DNA of 7,537 nt from Methanoregula sp. (GTDB lineage: Archaea > Halobacteriota > Methanomicrobia > Methanomicrobiales > Methanospirillaceae): positions 1 to 7,537 of the forward strand of contig NZ_PIZH01000071.1 in assembly GCF_002835825.1 (NCBI RefSeq). The letters are read 5' to 3'. Within the stretch, counting starts at the first letter, position 1. The number at the start of each line of letters is the position of its first letter. Below the pieces are notes generated by a model. It made no database searches. It was not told the origin of the DNA and was given only the letters and a program-made list of their open reading frames with translations. Below, piece after piece: positions 1 through 4,922 of this stretch. Both the position numbers and the translations under genes were made by a program.

Positions 1-29
1 CCCGGAACCCTGACGGGGGATTATTATGG

Positions 30-37
30 TATTATTA
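30..37 (+). promoter_or_regulatory. candidate TATA box of lysS
   Basis: TATTATTA lies in the only AT-rich patch (about 20-38) upstream of lysS. A start of transcription 25-27 bases further on (about 58-62) would leave a leader of roughly 30 bases carrying the GGTG site. The match to an archaeal TATA box is only fair, and no clear BRE precedes it. Confidence 0.3.
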
Positions 38-63
38 CGCCCGGAGTCCCATAGATAGGATAC

Positions 64-80
64 ATACCGTCCTATACCGT
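64..80 (+). repeat. two ATACCGT direct repeats upstream of lysS
   Basis: ATACCGT occurs at 64-70 and again at 74-80, so the copies are exactly 10 bp apart, about one helical turn. They sit between the candidate promoter and the ribosome binding site. They could be a half-site pair for a regulator or chance; only two 7-base copies are present. Confidence 0.35.
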
Positions 81-84
81 GGTG
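81..84 (+). promoter_or_regulatory. ribosome binding site of lysS
   Basis: GGTG, complementary to the archaeal 16S rRNA 3' end (anti-SD CACC), lies 8 bases before the ATG at 93. It supports that start. The reading frame stays open back to base 3 but contains no ATG, GTG or TTG upstream. Confidence 0.6.
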
Positions 85-92
85 CATACACA

Positions 93-1622
93 ATGACCGA
101 CCCCACCGAGAATACCGCATTCGACCAGACCCGGCTCGACAAGATCGTGGCCCTCCGTGAGAAAGGGCACTGCATGTTCCCCCCGACATTCGACCGCAGG
201 AACACCGTTTCCGAGATCAAGACAAAGTACGCGGAGATCACGCACGACAAGAGCGCCGAAAACGTCGCCACAGCCGGGCGTGTCCACATCGTGCGGAACC
301 ACGGGAAGACGATCTTTGCCGATCTTGCGGACGAGAACGGCAAGATCCAGCTCTACATCCGAAAGAACGATCTCGGCGAGGAGCAGTTCGAGCTCTTCAA
401 CCAGTACGTCGAGCGGGGAGACATCATCGGGGTCGAGGGTCATGTCTTCCGGACGAAACTGGGGGAGATCACCATCTGGGTGGACAAATTCAGCCTCCTC
501 TGCAAATCGGTCTGCTCCCTCCCCGAGAAGTTCCATGGGTTAAAGGACGTAGAGAAGCGTTACCGCCAGCGGTACGTTGACCTGATTGTGAACGAGGAGA
601 ACCGGCAGACGTTCAGGAACCGGAGCCGAATCATCTCACTGCTCCGCAGGTATCTCGACGACCATGGCTTCCTCGAATTCGAGACGCCGATCCTCCAGCC
701 GGTGTACGGTGGCGCCAACGCACGGCCCTTCACCACCTACCACAACTTCCTTGACCAGAAACTCTTCCTCCGGATCGCCCCCGAGCTCTACCTGAAGCGG
801 CTGATCGTTGGCGGATTCGAGCAGGTCTTCGAGATCTCCCGGAACTTCCGGAACGAGGGCGTGGACGCGGACCACAACCCCGAGTTCACCATGGTCGAGA
901 TTTACTGGGTGTACCGCGACTTCCGGGACATGATGGAGCTCACTGAGAACATTGTCACATATATTATTGACAAAATCCACGGGAAGTACGAGCTCCCGTT
1001 CGGCGACGTGACGTTGAATTTCACAAAACCGTGGAGGAAACTTTCAATGGCAGATGCCGTGAAGGAGATCGGCGGCATCGACATCTTCGCCCACCCTGTT
1101 GAAGAATTGCGGAAGTTCGCCCACGAGCACAAAATCGAGGACCCGGACAAACCCCGGAACCAGCGCGAATACCTGATCGCCTTCTTTGAAGGGCTTGTCG
1201 AGGAGAAACTCATCCAGCCGACCTTCATCTACGACTACCCGGTCGAGAACTCCCCTCTGGCAAAGCGCCACCGCGAGAAAGAGGGCTTCACCGAGCGTTT
1301 CGAGCTCTTCATTGCCGGCATGGAAGTGGGCAACGGATTCTCGGAACTGAACGACCCGGTGGACCAGAAGGAGCGGTTCGAGGAGCAGGACAAGAGGCGC
1401 CAGCTGGGCGACGTCGAGGCCCAGATGATCGACTACGACTTCATCAATGCGATCGGTTTCGGCATGCCCCCCACCGGCGGTGTCGGCATTGGTATCGACC
1501 GGCTCGTGATGCTGCTCACCAACAACAACTCCATCAAGGAGGTCATCCTCTTCCCCTCGATGAAGACCCTGAAGGCCGGCGAAGAAGAGCCTGAAGATGA
1601 GAACCCGGGGGCCGGGAACTAA
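93..1622 (+). CDS. lysS: lysyl-tRNA synthetase, class II
   Basis: This cytoplasmic enzyme attaches lysine to tRNA-Lys using ATP. The 509 residues match the usual length of bacterial-type LysRS. An N-terminal OB-fold anticodon-binding domain spans about 58-140 and the class II catalytic core about 155-490. Motif 1 is around 187-202 (HGFLEFETPILQP). Motif 2 is at 251-266 (NFRNEG...HNPEFT), with the ATP-binding Arg253. Motif 3 is at 463-471 (GVGIGIDRL), with Arg470. The family signatures GGANARPF (206-213) and ENSPLAK (385-391) are also present. The last ~15 residues are an acidic Gly/Pro-rich tail. The ATG at 93 is fixed by a GGTG site 8 bases upstream. Many euryarchaea use the unrelated class I enzyme instead; this gene is clearly class II. 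It appears monocistronic: a pyrimidine-rich, T-rich stretch follows the stop. Confidence 0.97.
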   Translation: MTDPTENTAFDQTRLDKIVALREKGHCMFPPTFDRRNTVSEIKTKYAEITHDKSAENVATAGRVHIVRNHGKTIFADLADENGKIQLYIRKNDLGEEQFELFNQYVERGDIIGVEGHVFRTKLGEITIWVDKFSLLCKSVCSLPEKFHGLKDVEKRYRQRYVDLIVNEENRQTFRNRSRIISLLRRYLDDHGFLEFETPILQPVYGGANARPFTTYHNFLDQKLFLRIAPELYLKRLIVGGFEQVFEISRNFRNEGVDADHNPEFTMVEIYWVYRDFRDMMELTENIVTYIIDKIHGKYELPFGDVTLNFTKPWRKLSMADAVKEIGGIDIFAHPVEELRKFAHEHKIEDPDKPRNQREYLIAFFEGLVEEKLIQPTFIYDYPVENSPLAKRHREKEGFTERFELFIAGMEVGNGFSELNDPVDQKERFEEQDKRRQLGDVEAQMIDYDFINAIGFGMPPTGGVGIGIDRLVMLLTNNNSIKEVILFPSMKTLKAGEEEPEDENPGAGN

Positions 1623-1643
1623 ATTCTCTTTTTCCCATCTTTT
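1623..1643 (+). terminator. T-rich terminator of lysS
   Basis: A pyrimidine-rich stretch starts two bases after the lysS stop and contains T5 at 1629-1633 and T4 at 1640-1643. There is no GC hairpin, as expected for archaeal termination on U-tracts. Confidence 0.45.
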
Positions 1644-1646
1644 ATT
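1639..1646 (+). promoter_or_regulatory. candidate TATA box of the NlpC/P60 lipoprotein gene
   Basis: CTTTTATT is centred about 27 bases before the ATG at 1670. No GGTG or GGAG site lies between them, so a leaderless transcript starting at or next to the ATG fits best. It overlaps the lysS terminator, giving a very compact boundary. Confidence 0.35.
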
Positions 1647-1669
1647 CCGTCAGCAATTCCATTCATTGC

Positions 1670-2479
1670 ATGGATCTCCGGCTATCGTCTCTTCTCCCTG
1701 TCCTGCTCTGTGTTTCACTCATCCTTATTGCAGGCTGTACCTCCTCAACACAGCAGGAACCTCCTGCCTCTCCCTCCCCTGATGCCCATACAGGGATTCC
1801 CACACAGGAAACCACAGCTACGCCCCATACGTCCATTGCCGTAAAAGAACCAATCGCGGAACAGCTGGCATCCGTGCAATCGGACAGCCGGGTCTTCCAT
1901 GAAGCATACCGGATGTCCCAGAACATCAGGTCAACCGAATACGTTCATCCGCCTTATACTTCGGACGATACCACAGGCACTTACAAATTCGACTGTCTCG
2001 GGTTTGTCGACCACGTGCTCATGAATGCAGCACCGGCAGCATACAAGGAGATCGGCAAGGGTGCCAACCCCTCGATAGAGTCCTATGCTGCCGCGTTCAA
2101 TGCCCTGGATACGAAGAGCCCGGCGGCGCTTTATGGATCAAAAGTCCAAAGGCCCGTTGATCTCAGGCCCGGGGATGTCTGCCTCTGGCTGAAACCGAAT
2201 ACCCTCGACACCGGCCATATGTGGATCATTGCCGGGGAACCAAAGGTCAACCCCAAACGGACGAACGAGGTCATGGTCCGGATCTTCGACTCAACCGGAA
2301 CAGTACACAGCGATGACTCGCGGACCGGATCGGTATGGAAGACGGGGCTTGGCACCGGGATCCTCGGCTTCATGACAGATACCGAAGGGAATCCTGTCGG
2401 TCTGTACTGGGAGGGCGGGGCGAGCACTGCTGCCGGGGAGAAGGACACGACCATTGTCTGCGGGCGGCTGACCCGGTAA
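1670..2479 (+). CDS. secreted lipoprotein with NlpC/P60-like cysteine hydrolase domain
   Basis: The 269-residue protein is predicted to be exported and lipid-anchored on the outer face of the membrane. Residues 4-21 are hydrophobic and the lipobox LIAGC places the modified Cys at 23. A Thr/Ser/Pro-rich linker follows to about 55. The region 75-215 resembles an NlpC/P60 (papain-like) fold: YKFDCLGFV puts the nucleophile at Cys109, RPGD at 166-169 is the usual Gly-Asp turn, TGHMWII gives His183, and IFDST gives a possible third residue, Asp207. NlpC/P60 enzymes usually cut peptide or amide bonds in cell walls. Methanomicrobiales lack murein and pseudomurein, so the substrate is unknown. The motif is DCLG rather than the common DCSG. 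No Shine-Dalgarno is visible before the ATG, consistent with leaderless translation. It converges on another lipoprotein gene. The fold assignment rests on motifs only. Confidence 0.8.
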   Translation: MDLRLSSLLPVLLCVSLILIAGCTSSTQQEPPASPSPDAHTGIPTQETTATPHTSIAVKEPIAEQLASVQSDSRVFHEAYRMSQNIRSTEYVHPPYTSDDTTGTYKFDCLGFVDHVLMNAAPAAYKEIGKGANPSIESYAAAFNALDTKSPAALYGSKVQRPVDLRPGDVCLWLKPNTLDTGHMWIIAGEPKVNPKRTNEVMVRIFDSTGTVHSDDSRTGSVWKTGLGTGILGFMTDTEGNPVGLYWEGGASTAAGEKDTTIVCGRLTR

Positions 2480-2494
2480 CGGGCTGAACGCGAG

Positions 2495-2528
2495 AAAAAA
2501 AAAGGATTACTCCTGCTTACACTTTTTT
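2495..2528. terminator. overlapping convergent T-tract terminators
   Basis: A9 at 2495-2503 is a T9 tract on the minus strand, starting 13 bases past the stop of the transglutaminase-like gene. T6 at 2523-2528 on the plus strand lies within the last codons of that gene (Lys-Lys-Val) and 43 bases past the NlpC/P60 stop. Together they can end transcription from both sides within 34 bp. Confidence 0.55.
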
Positions 2529-4004
2529 CACAACAACCTTCCAGTTCTCCAGCATGTCGAACTCCGGGTCGGCATCGCAGGTGTCGCAGACGGCCTTGGG
2601 CGACTGCACGACCATATCGAACATGACGGCATTGCCCGCGGGCGGGGTGAGCGGGACGTCCACGTCCTTCTGGATGATGTAGCGGTACGGGTCGAGGTTT
2701 CTCGCATAGAAGTCCTTGTACTGGTGACGGTCATCGTCCGATGCCTCGTACGACCATTCCGCACCTTCGGCAATCGTCACATCGTTCGGTATCCAGCCAT
2801 AGCCCGGCAGGTAATACTCGGACCAGAAGTGGGGGCCCTCGTAGCCGGGCACGAGCTGGTAGCCGCCGATGGCCCGGGCCGGGATGCCAAGCGAGCGGCA
2901 GAGTGCTGCAAAGTACATGCTCTGTGTACCGCAGTCGCCAAAACCGGTATCGTGCATGTACACCGATTCCGGGGTATTCGTTGCACTGAGCCGGATATGC
3001 GGGACATTGCTGTAGGGGTGCGAGACCACATACCAGTACAGCTTTTCTGCCTGGAGGAACGGGTTGGTCTCGTTCCCCACAATCTCAAGCGCCTTTGCTT
3101 TCATCGCAGGGCTGACAACGATGTTCCTGCCGGACGCCGTATACTTTTTGTATTCCGGGTCTTTGGTATCGTAGCTCCCGACCTTTGCCGGATCGATGTT
3201 GTTGCGTACCTCGTACTGGGTAAAGTGGAACCGGGCAGTGACGGTCAGGGAATCTCCTGTCACGGTATCCAGTGGTACCTCAAGATAGGCAAGGCCCATC
3301 TCTGCTCCCGTCCCGGTCTGTGACTTCACGTATTGCGACGGTTCGATTGAGACAATGGTGACGTTGTGCTGGGAAGGGGTCTCGACCGGCAGGGGAATCC
3401 AGAGATGGAGGGTGCCGGTCTTCGGGAGTATAGCAGAGGGGATGGTCAGGGTCTCCGTGCCTTCCCACCGGGTGGGATTGACATAGGTCCCGGCGCTCCC
3501 GTTATACGGGGCAAGCGCAATTCCCTTCACCTGGTCGTAAAACGGCGTCTCGCCCCTCTTTGCGGTTGCCTCCCGCATCAGGTCCATATTATGGGACTTT
3601 ATATTGTTGATGGTGTTCGCGAAGTACCAGGTCTCACCGTCACTTTCGATGCACTGGCTCGCGTTGCAGGGAAGCCAGCCTGCTTTGCGTTCTGCCGGAA
3701 CCAACGGGAACTCCTCGTCGATCATGGCGGTCATGACGGACTGGTTATACGGGAACTCCGCGTACATCCGGGCCGACAGCGATCCTTTGTTCAGGGCGTC
3801 ACGTGCCTTGTCAGCGTTACCATCAGCCCTGTACTGAAGGGATGCTTTCTCGTACAGGTCGGCAGCAGCATGATAGTTCTCCAGTGCATACTGGCTTTCT
3901 GCCTGTGCATAGAGGGCATCCCCCTGAGACGGGGATGCTTTCTGCGATGTGCACCCGGCGGCAAGGATTGCCACGAACAGGATGAGAAGAACAATGCGTT
4001 TCAT
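2517..4004 (-). CDS. lipoprotein with TPR-like helices and a transglutaminase-like domain
   Basis: I start this 495-residue protein at the ATG at 4002-4004, because that gives a textbook lipoprotein signal: KR at 2-3, a hydrophobic core at 4-15 and lipobox LAAGC with Cys18. AGGAAG lies 6 bases upstream. An in-frame ATG at 4052 would add 16 residues before the signal and lies upstream of the likely promoter. Residues 28-74 form helical TPR-like repeats. About 178-274 is beta-rich with the LWIPLP signature often found before transglutaminase cores. The core spans about 310-410, with Cys367 (GDCGTQS), His392 (PHFWSEYY) and Asp408 (WIPND) in the expected order. Such domains act as proteases or amidases, or crosslink proteins. 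Cys pairs at 113/118 and 473/476 might form disulfides. The substrate is unknown. It probably works on the cell surface, like its convergent neighbour. Confidence 0.85.
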   Translation of the reverse strand: MKRIVLLILFVAILAAGCTSQKASPSQGDALYAQAESQYALENYHAAADLYEKASLQYRADGNADKARDALNKGSLSARMYAEFPYNQSVMTAMIDEEFPLVPAERKAGWLPCNASQCIESDGETWYFANTINNIKSHNMDLMREATAKRGETPFYDQVKGIALAPYNGSAGTYVNPTRWEGTETLTIPSAILPKTGTLHLWIPLPVETPSQHNVTIVSIEPSQYVKSQTGTGAEMGLAYLEVPLDTVTGDSLTVTARFHFTQYEVRNNIDPAKVGSYDTKDPEYKKYTASGRNIVVSPAMKAKALEIVGNETNPFLQAEKLYWYVVSHPYSNVPHIRLSATNTPESVYMHDTGFGDCGTQSMYFAALCRSLGIPARAIGGYQLVPGYEGPHFWSEYYLPGYGWIPNDVTIAEGAEWSYEASDDDRHQYKDFYARNLDPYRYIIQKDVDVPLTPPAGNAVMFDMVVQSPKAVCDTCDADPEFDMLENWKVVVKKV

Positions 4005-4010
4005 GGGTAT

Positions 4011-4016
4011 CTTCCT
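4011..4016 (-). promoter_or_regulatory. ribosome binding site of the transglutaminase-like gene
   Basis: AGGAAG on the minus strand ends 6 bases before the ATG at 4004. It favours this start over the upstream ATG at 4052. The same AGGAAG string precedes the GTG start at 7280. Confidence 0.4.
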
Positions 4017-4020
4017 ACGT

Positions 4021-4029
4021 AAAACTATG
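4021..4029 (+). promoter_or_regulatory. candidate TATA box of the methyltransferase gene
   Basis: AAAACTATG, preceded by CGT, resembles a BRE plus TATA element. Transcription would start near 4050, just ahead of the folded leader at 4054-4089. The match is weak. Confidence 0.25.
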
Positions 4030-4041
4030 ACAGGGTCTCTG

Positions 4042-4049
4042 GATATTAA
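4042..4049 (-). promoter_or_regulatory. candidate TATA box of the transglutaminase-like gene
   Basis: On the minus strand this reads TTAATATC, within GTTAATATCC. Transcription would start about 25 bases on, near 4020, giving a leader of about 16 bases with the AGGAAG site. The same AT patch could also serve the divergent methyltransferase gene. Confidence 0.4.
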
Positions 4050-4053
4050 CATT

Positions 4054-4089
4054 GGGATGCAGTCGAAAGACTGCCGGAACAGTTATCCC
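4054..4089 (+). promoter_or_regulatory. structured leader with GAAA tetraloop hairpin
   Basis: GCAGTC (4059-4064) and GACTGC (4069-4074) pair perfectly around a GAAA loop, a stable GNRA tetraloop hairpin. Directly outside it, GGGAT (4054-4058) can pair with ATCCC (4085-4089), leaving a 10-base bulge (4075-4084) on the 3' side. The element ends 22 bases before the ATG at 4112. It could control translation or stability of the methyltransferase mRNA. I match it to no known riboswitch. The transcript start is not proven, so it is only a candidate. Confidence 0.4.
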
Positions 4090-4111
4090 CGTAGTGCACG
4101 CAGATCTCTCT

Positions 4112-4699
4112 ATGTCTCCGGGTGAGATGCCCCGCCGCCATCAGCACGAGGTCTTTTCGGCACAGAATGCCGCCCACCTCGATACCGCATTCCGCCGGTT
4201 CCTCTACCGTCCCGACCGGCTGGCAGAACGGTACGTGAAGTATGGCGACCGTGTGCTTGACTTCGGCTGCGGGCCGGGCTTCTTCACCCGCGAATTCGCC
4301 CGGCGGGTGGGGGAGATCGGGCAGGTCTGGTCTGCCGATCTTCAGGAAGAGATGCTCGATATCCTCAGGAAAAAACTTGACCGCGAGGAGCTGATGTCGC
4401 GGGTACGGACGCACCGGTGCCCTCCTGACCATATCGGCCTCCCCGCGGAACTGCACGGGACGTTCGATGTGGCGTTTACCATCTTTGTCCTGCACGAAGT
4501 GCCTGACCTGGAGCAGTATTTCCGTGAAATCGCACTGCTCCTTAAACCGGGGGGCACGTATTTCTACACCGAACCTCTGCTTATCATCCCTGGAAAGGAG
4601 TTCGCGGAGAACCTTGCGCTGCTGGAAACCATTGGGTTCCGGGTTGAGGATCGGTACTGGTATTTCCTGAACCGGGCTGCTGTACTCAGGAAAGTGTGA
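4112..4699 (+). CDS. class I SAM-dependent methyltransferase
   Basis: This is a small cytoplasmic methyltransferase (195 residues from this start) of the Methyltransf_11/25 type. Motif I, VLDFGCGPGFF, is at about 48-58 and binds S-adenosylmethionine. Asp76 (WSADLQ) is the acidic residue after strand 2 that holds the ribose. FDVAFTIFVLHEVPD (118-132) is motif IV and post-motif region, and LLKPGG (143-148) precedes strand 5. The substrate cannot be told. The protein is short, with no extra domain. The start is uncertain. The ATG at 4112 has no clear ribosome site. The in-frame ATG at 4127 has GGTGAG touching it, too close to be ideal. A TTG at 4052 would run through the leader hairpin and uses codons unlike the rest of the gene. 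It stands alone, divergent from the transglutaminase-like gene. Confidence 0.85.
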   Translation: MSPGEMPRRHQHEVFSAQNAAHLDTAFRRFLYRPDRLAERYVKYGDRVLDFGCGPGFFTREFARRVGEIGQVWSADLQEEMLDILRKKLDREELMSRVRTHRCPPDHIGLPAELHGTFDVAFTIFVLHEVPDLEQYFREIALLLKPGGTYFYTEPLLIIPGKEFAENLALLETIGFRVEDRYWYFLNRAAVLRKV

Positions 4700-4750
4700 G
4701 GGGTTCTCCTGTCCCGGAAAACTGGTTCAGATGAAGAAAAAGCCTTTGCT

Positions 4751-4850
4751 TACCTGAGCGGAGCGTCCCCGTGTTACAGCAATCCTTTCCGGAAGGCTCT
4801 GGGGAGATATTGCAGTATTATACTGTAGCCTGATTCTGAATACCTGAGCG
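4751..4850 (+). repeat. 10-bp direct repeat TACCTGAGCG, copies 90 bp apart
   Basis: TACCTGAGCG occurs exactly at 4751-4760 and 4841-4850, start to start 90 bp. The bases on both sides diverge. The two copies flank the palindrome at 4813-4825. They could be paired binding sites upstream of the kinase. Confidence 0.4.
4794..4831. promoter_or_regulatory. palindrome CAGTATTATACTG within a longer inverted repeat
   Basis: CAGTATTATACTG (4813-4825) is a perfect 13-bp palindrome around a central T. As RNA it gives a 5-bp stem with a UUA loop; as DNA it resembles an operator for a dimeric repressor. AGGCT (4794-4798) and AGCCT (4827-4831) form a second pair of arms around it. It lies about 100 bases before the kinase start. 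Confidence 0.4.
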
Positions 4851-4868
4851 ATAAAAACCCCCTTTTAT
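4851..4868. repeat. AT-rich inverted repeat ATAAAA/TTTTAT
   Basis: ATAAAA (4851-4856) and TTTTAT (4863-4868) are perfect inverted arms around ACCCCC. It directly follows the second TACCTGAGCG copy. It could be a second promoter element, since ATAAAA is TATA-like on both strands, or a late terminator for the methyltransferase transcript (T4). Confidence 0.35.
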
Positions 4869-4891
4869 GAAGAGCCCTCCATATCGGTAAT

Positions 4892-4899
4892 TGTATAAA
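4892..4899 (+). promoter_or_regulatory. candidate TATA box of the sensor kinase gene
   Basis: TGTATAAA is centred about 27 bases before the ATG at 4923. That spacing fits a leaderless transcript, and no strong ribosome site is visible before the ATG. Confidence 0.45.
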
Positions 4900-4922
4900 C
4901 CCCATCAGACGTACCTCTGGTA

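Larger units (their letters stand above)
4700..4922. other. 222-base intergenic region, probable regulatory DNA
   Basis: No gene is supported on either strand; only mini-ORFs of 7-8 codons occur. The stretch holds the 10-bp repeat pair, a 13-bp palindrome inside a longer potential stem, an AT-rich inverted repeat and a TATA-like box. It is by far the longest gene-free stretch in the window and lies directly upstream of the sensor kinase. Confidence 0.6.

Noticed and set aside
1..54. Open frame 1 ending in TAG at 52-54, possibly the C-terminus of an upstream gene
   Set aside because: Only 17 codons are visible and they match nothing I recognise; the same stretch is AT-rich and more likely holds the lysS promoter.
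72..536. 154-codon minus-strand ORF inside lysS
   Set aside because: It lies antisense to a gene with unmistakable LysRS motifs and has no recognisable domain; high-GC coding DNA often leaves such shadow frames.
2724..3323. 199-codon plus-strand ORF antisense to the transglutaminase-like gene
   Set aside because: The opposite strand encodes a complete catalytic triad domain; this frame has no domain, signal or ribosome site.
4005..4052. ATG at 4052 (minus strand) as start of the transglutaminase-like lipoprotein
   Set aside because: It would put 16 charged residues before an otherwise perfect lipoprotein signal, and it lies upstream of the likely TATA box.
4052..4111. TTG start at 4052 for the methyltransferase
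   Set aside because: Non-ATG start with no ribosome site; the added 20 residues cover a strong RNA hairpin and use codons (AGT, CGA) unlike the body of the gene.
4732..4758. Mini-ORF of 8 codons (MKKKPLLT) after the methyltransferase
   Set aside because: Too short to judge, no ribosome site, and no sign of a leader peptide linked to the kinase gene.
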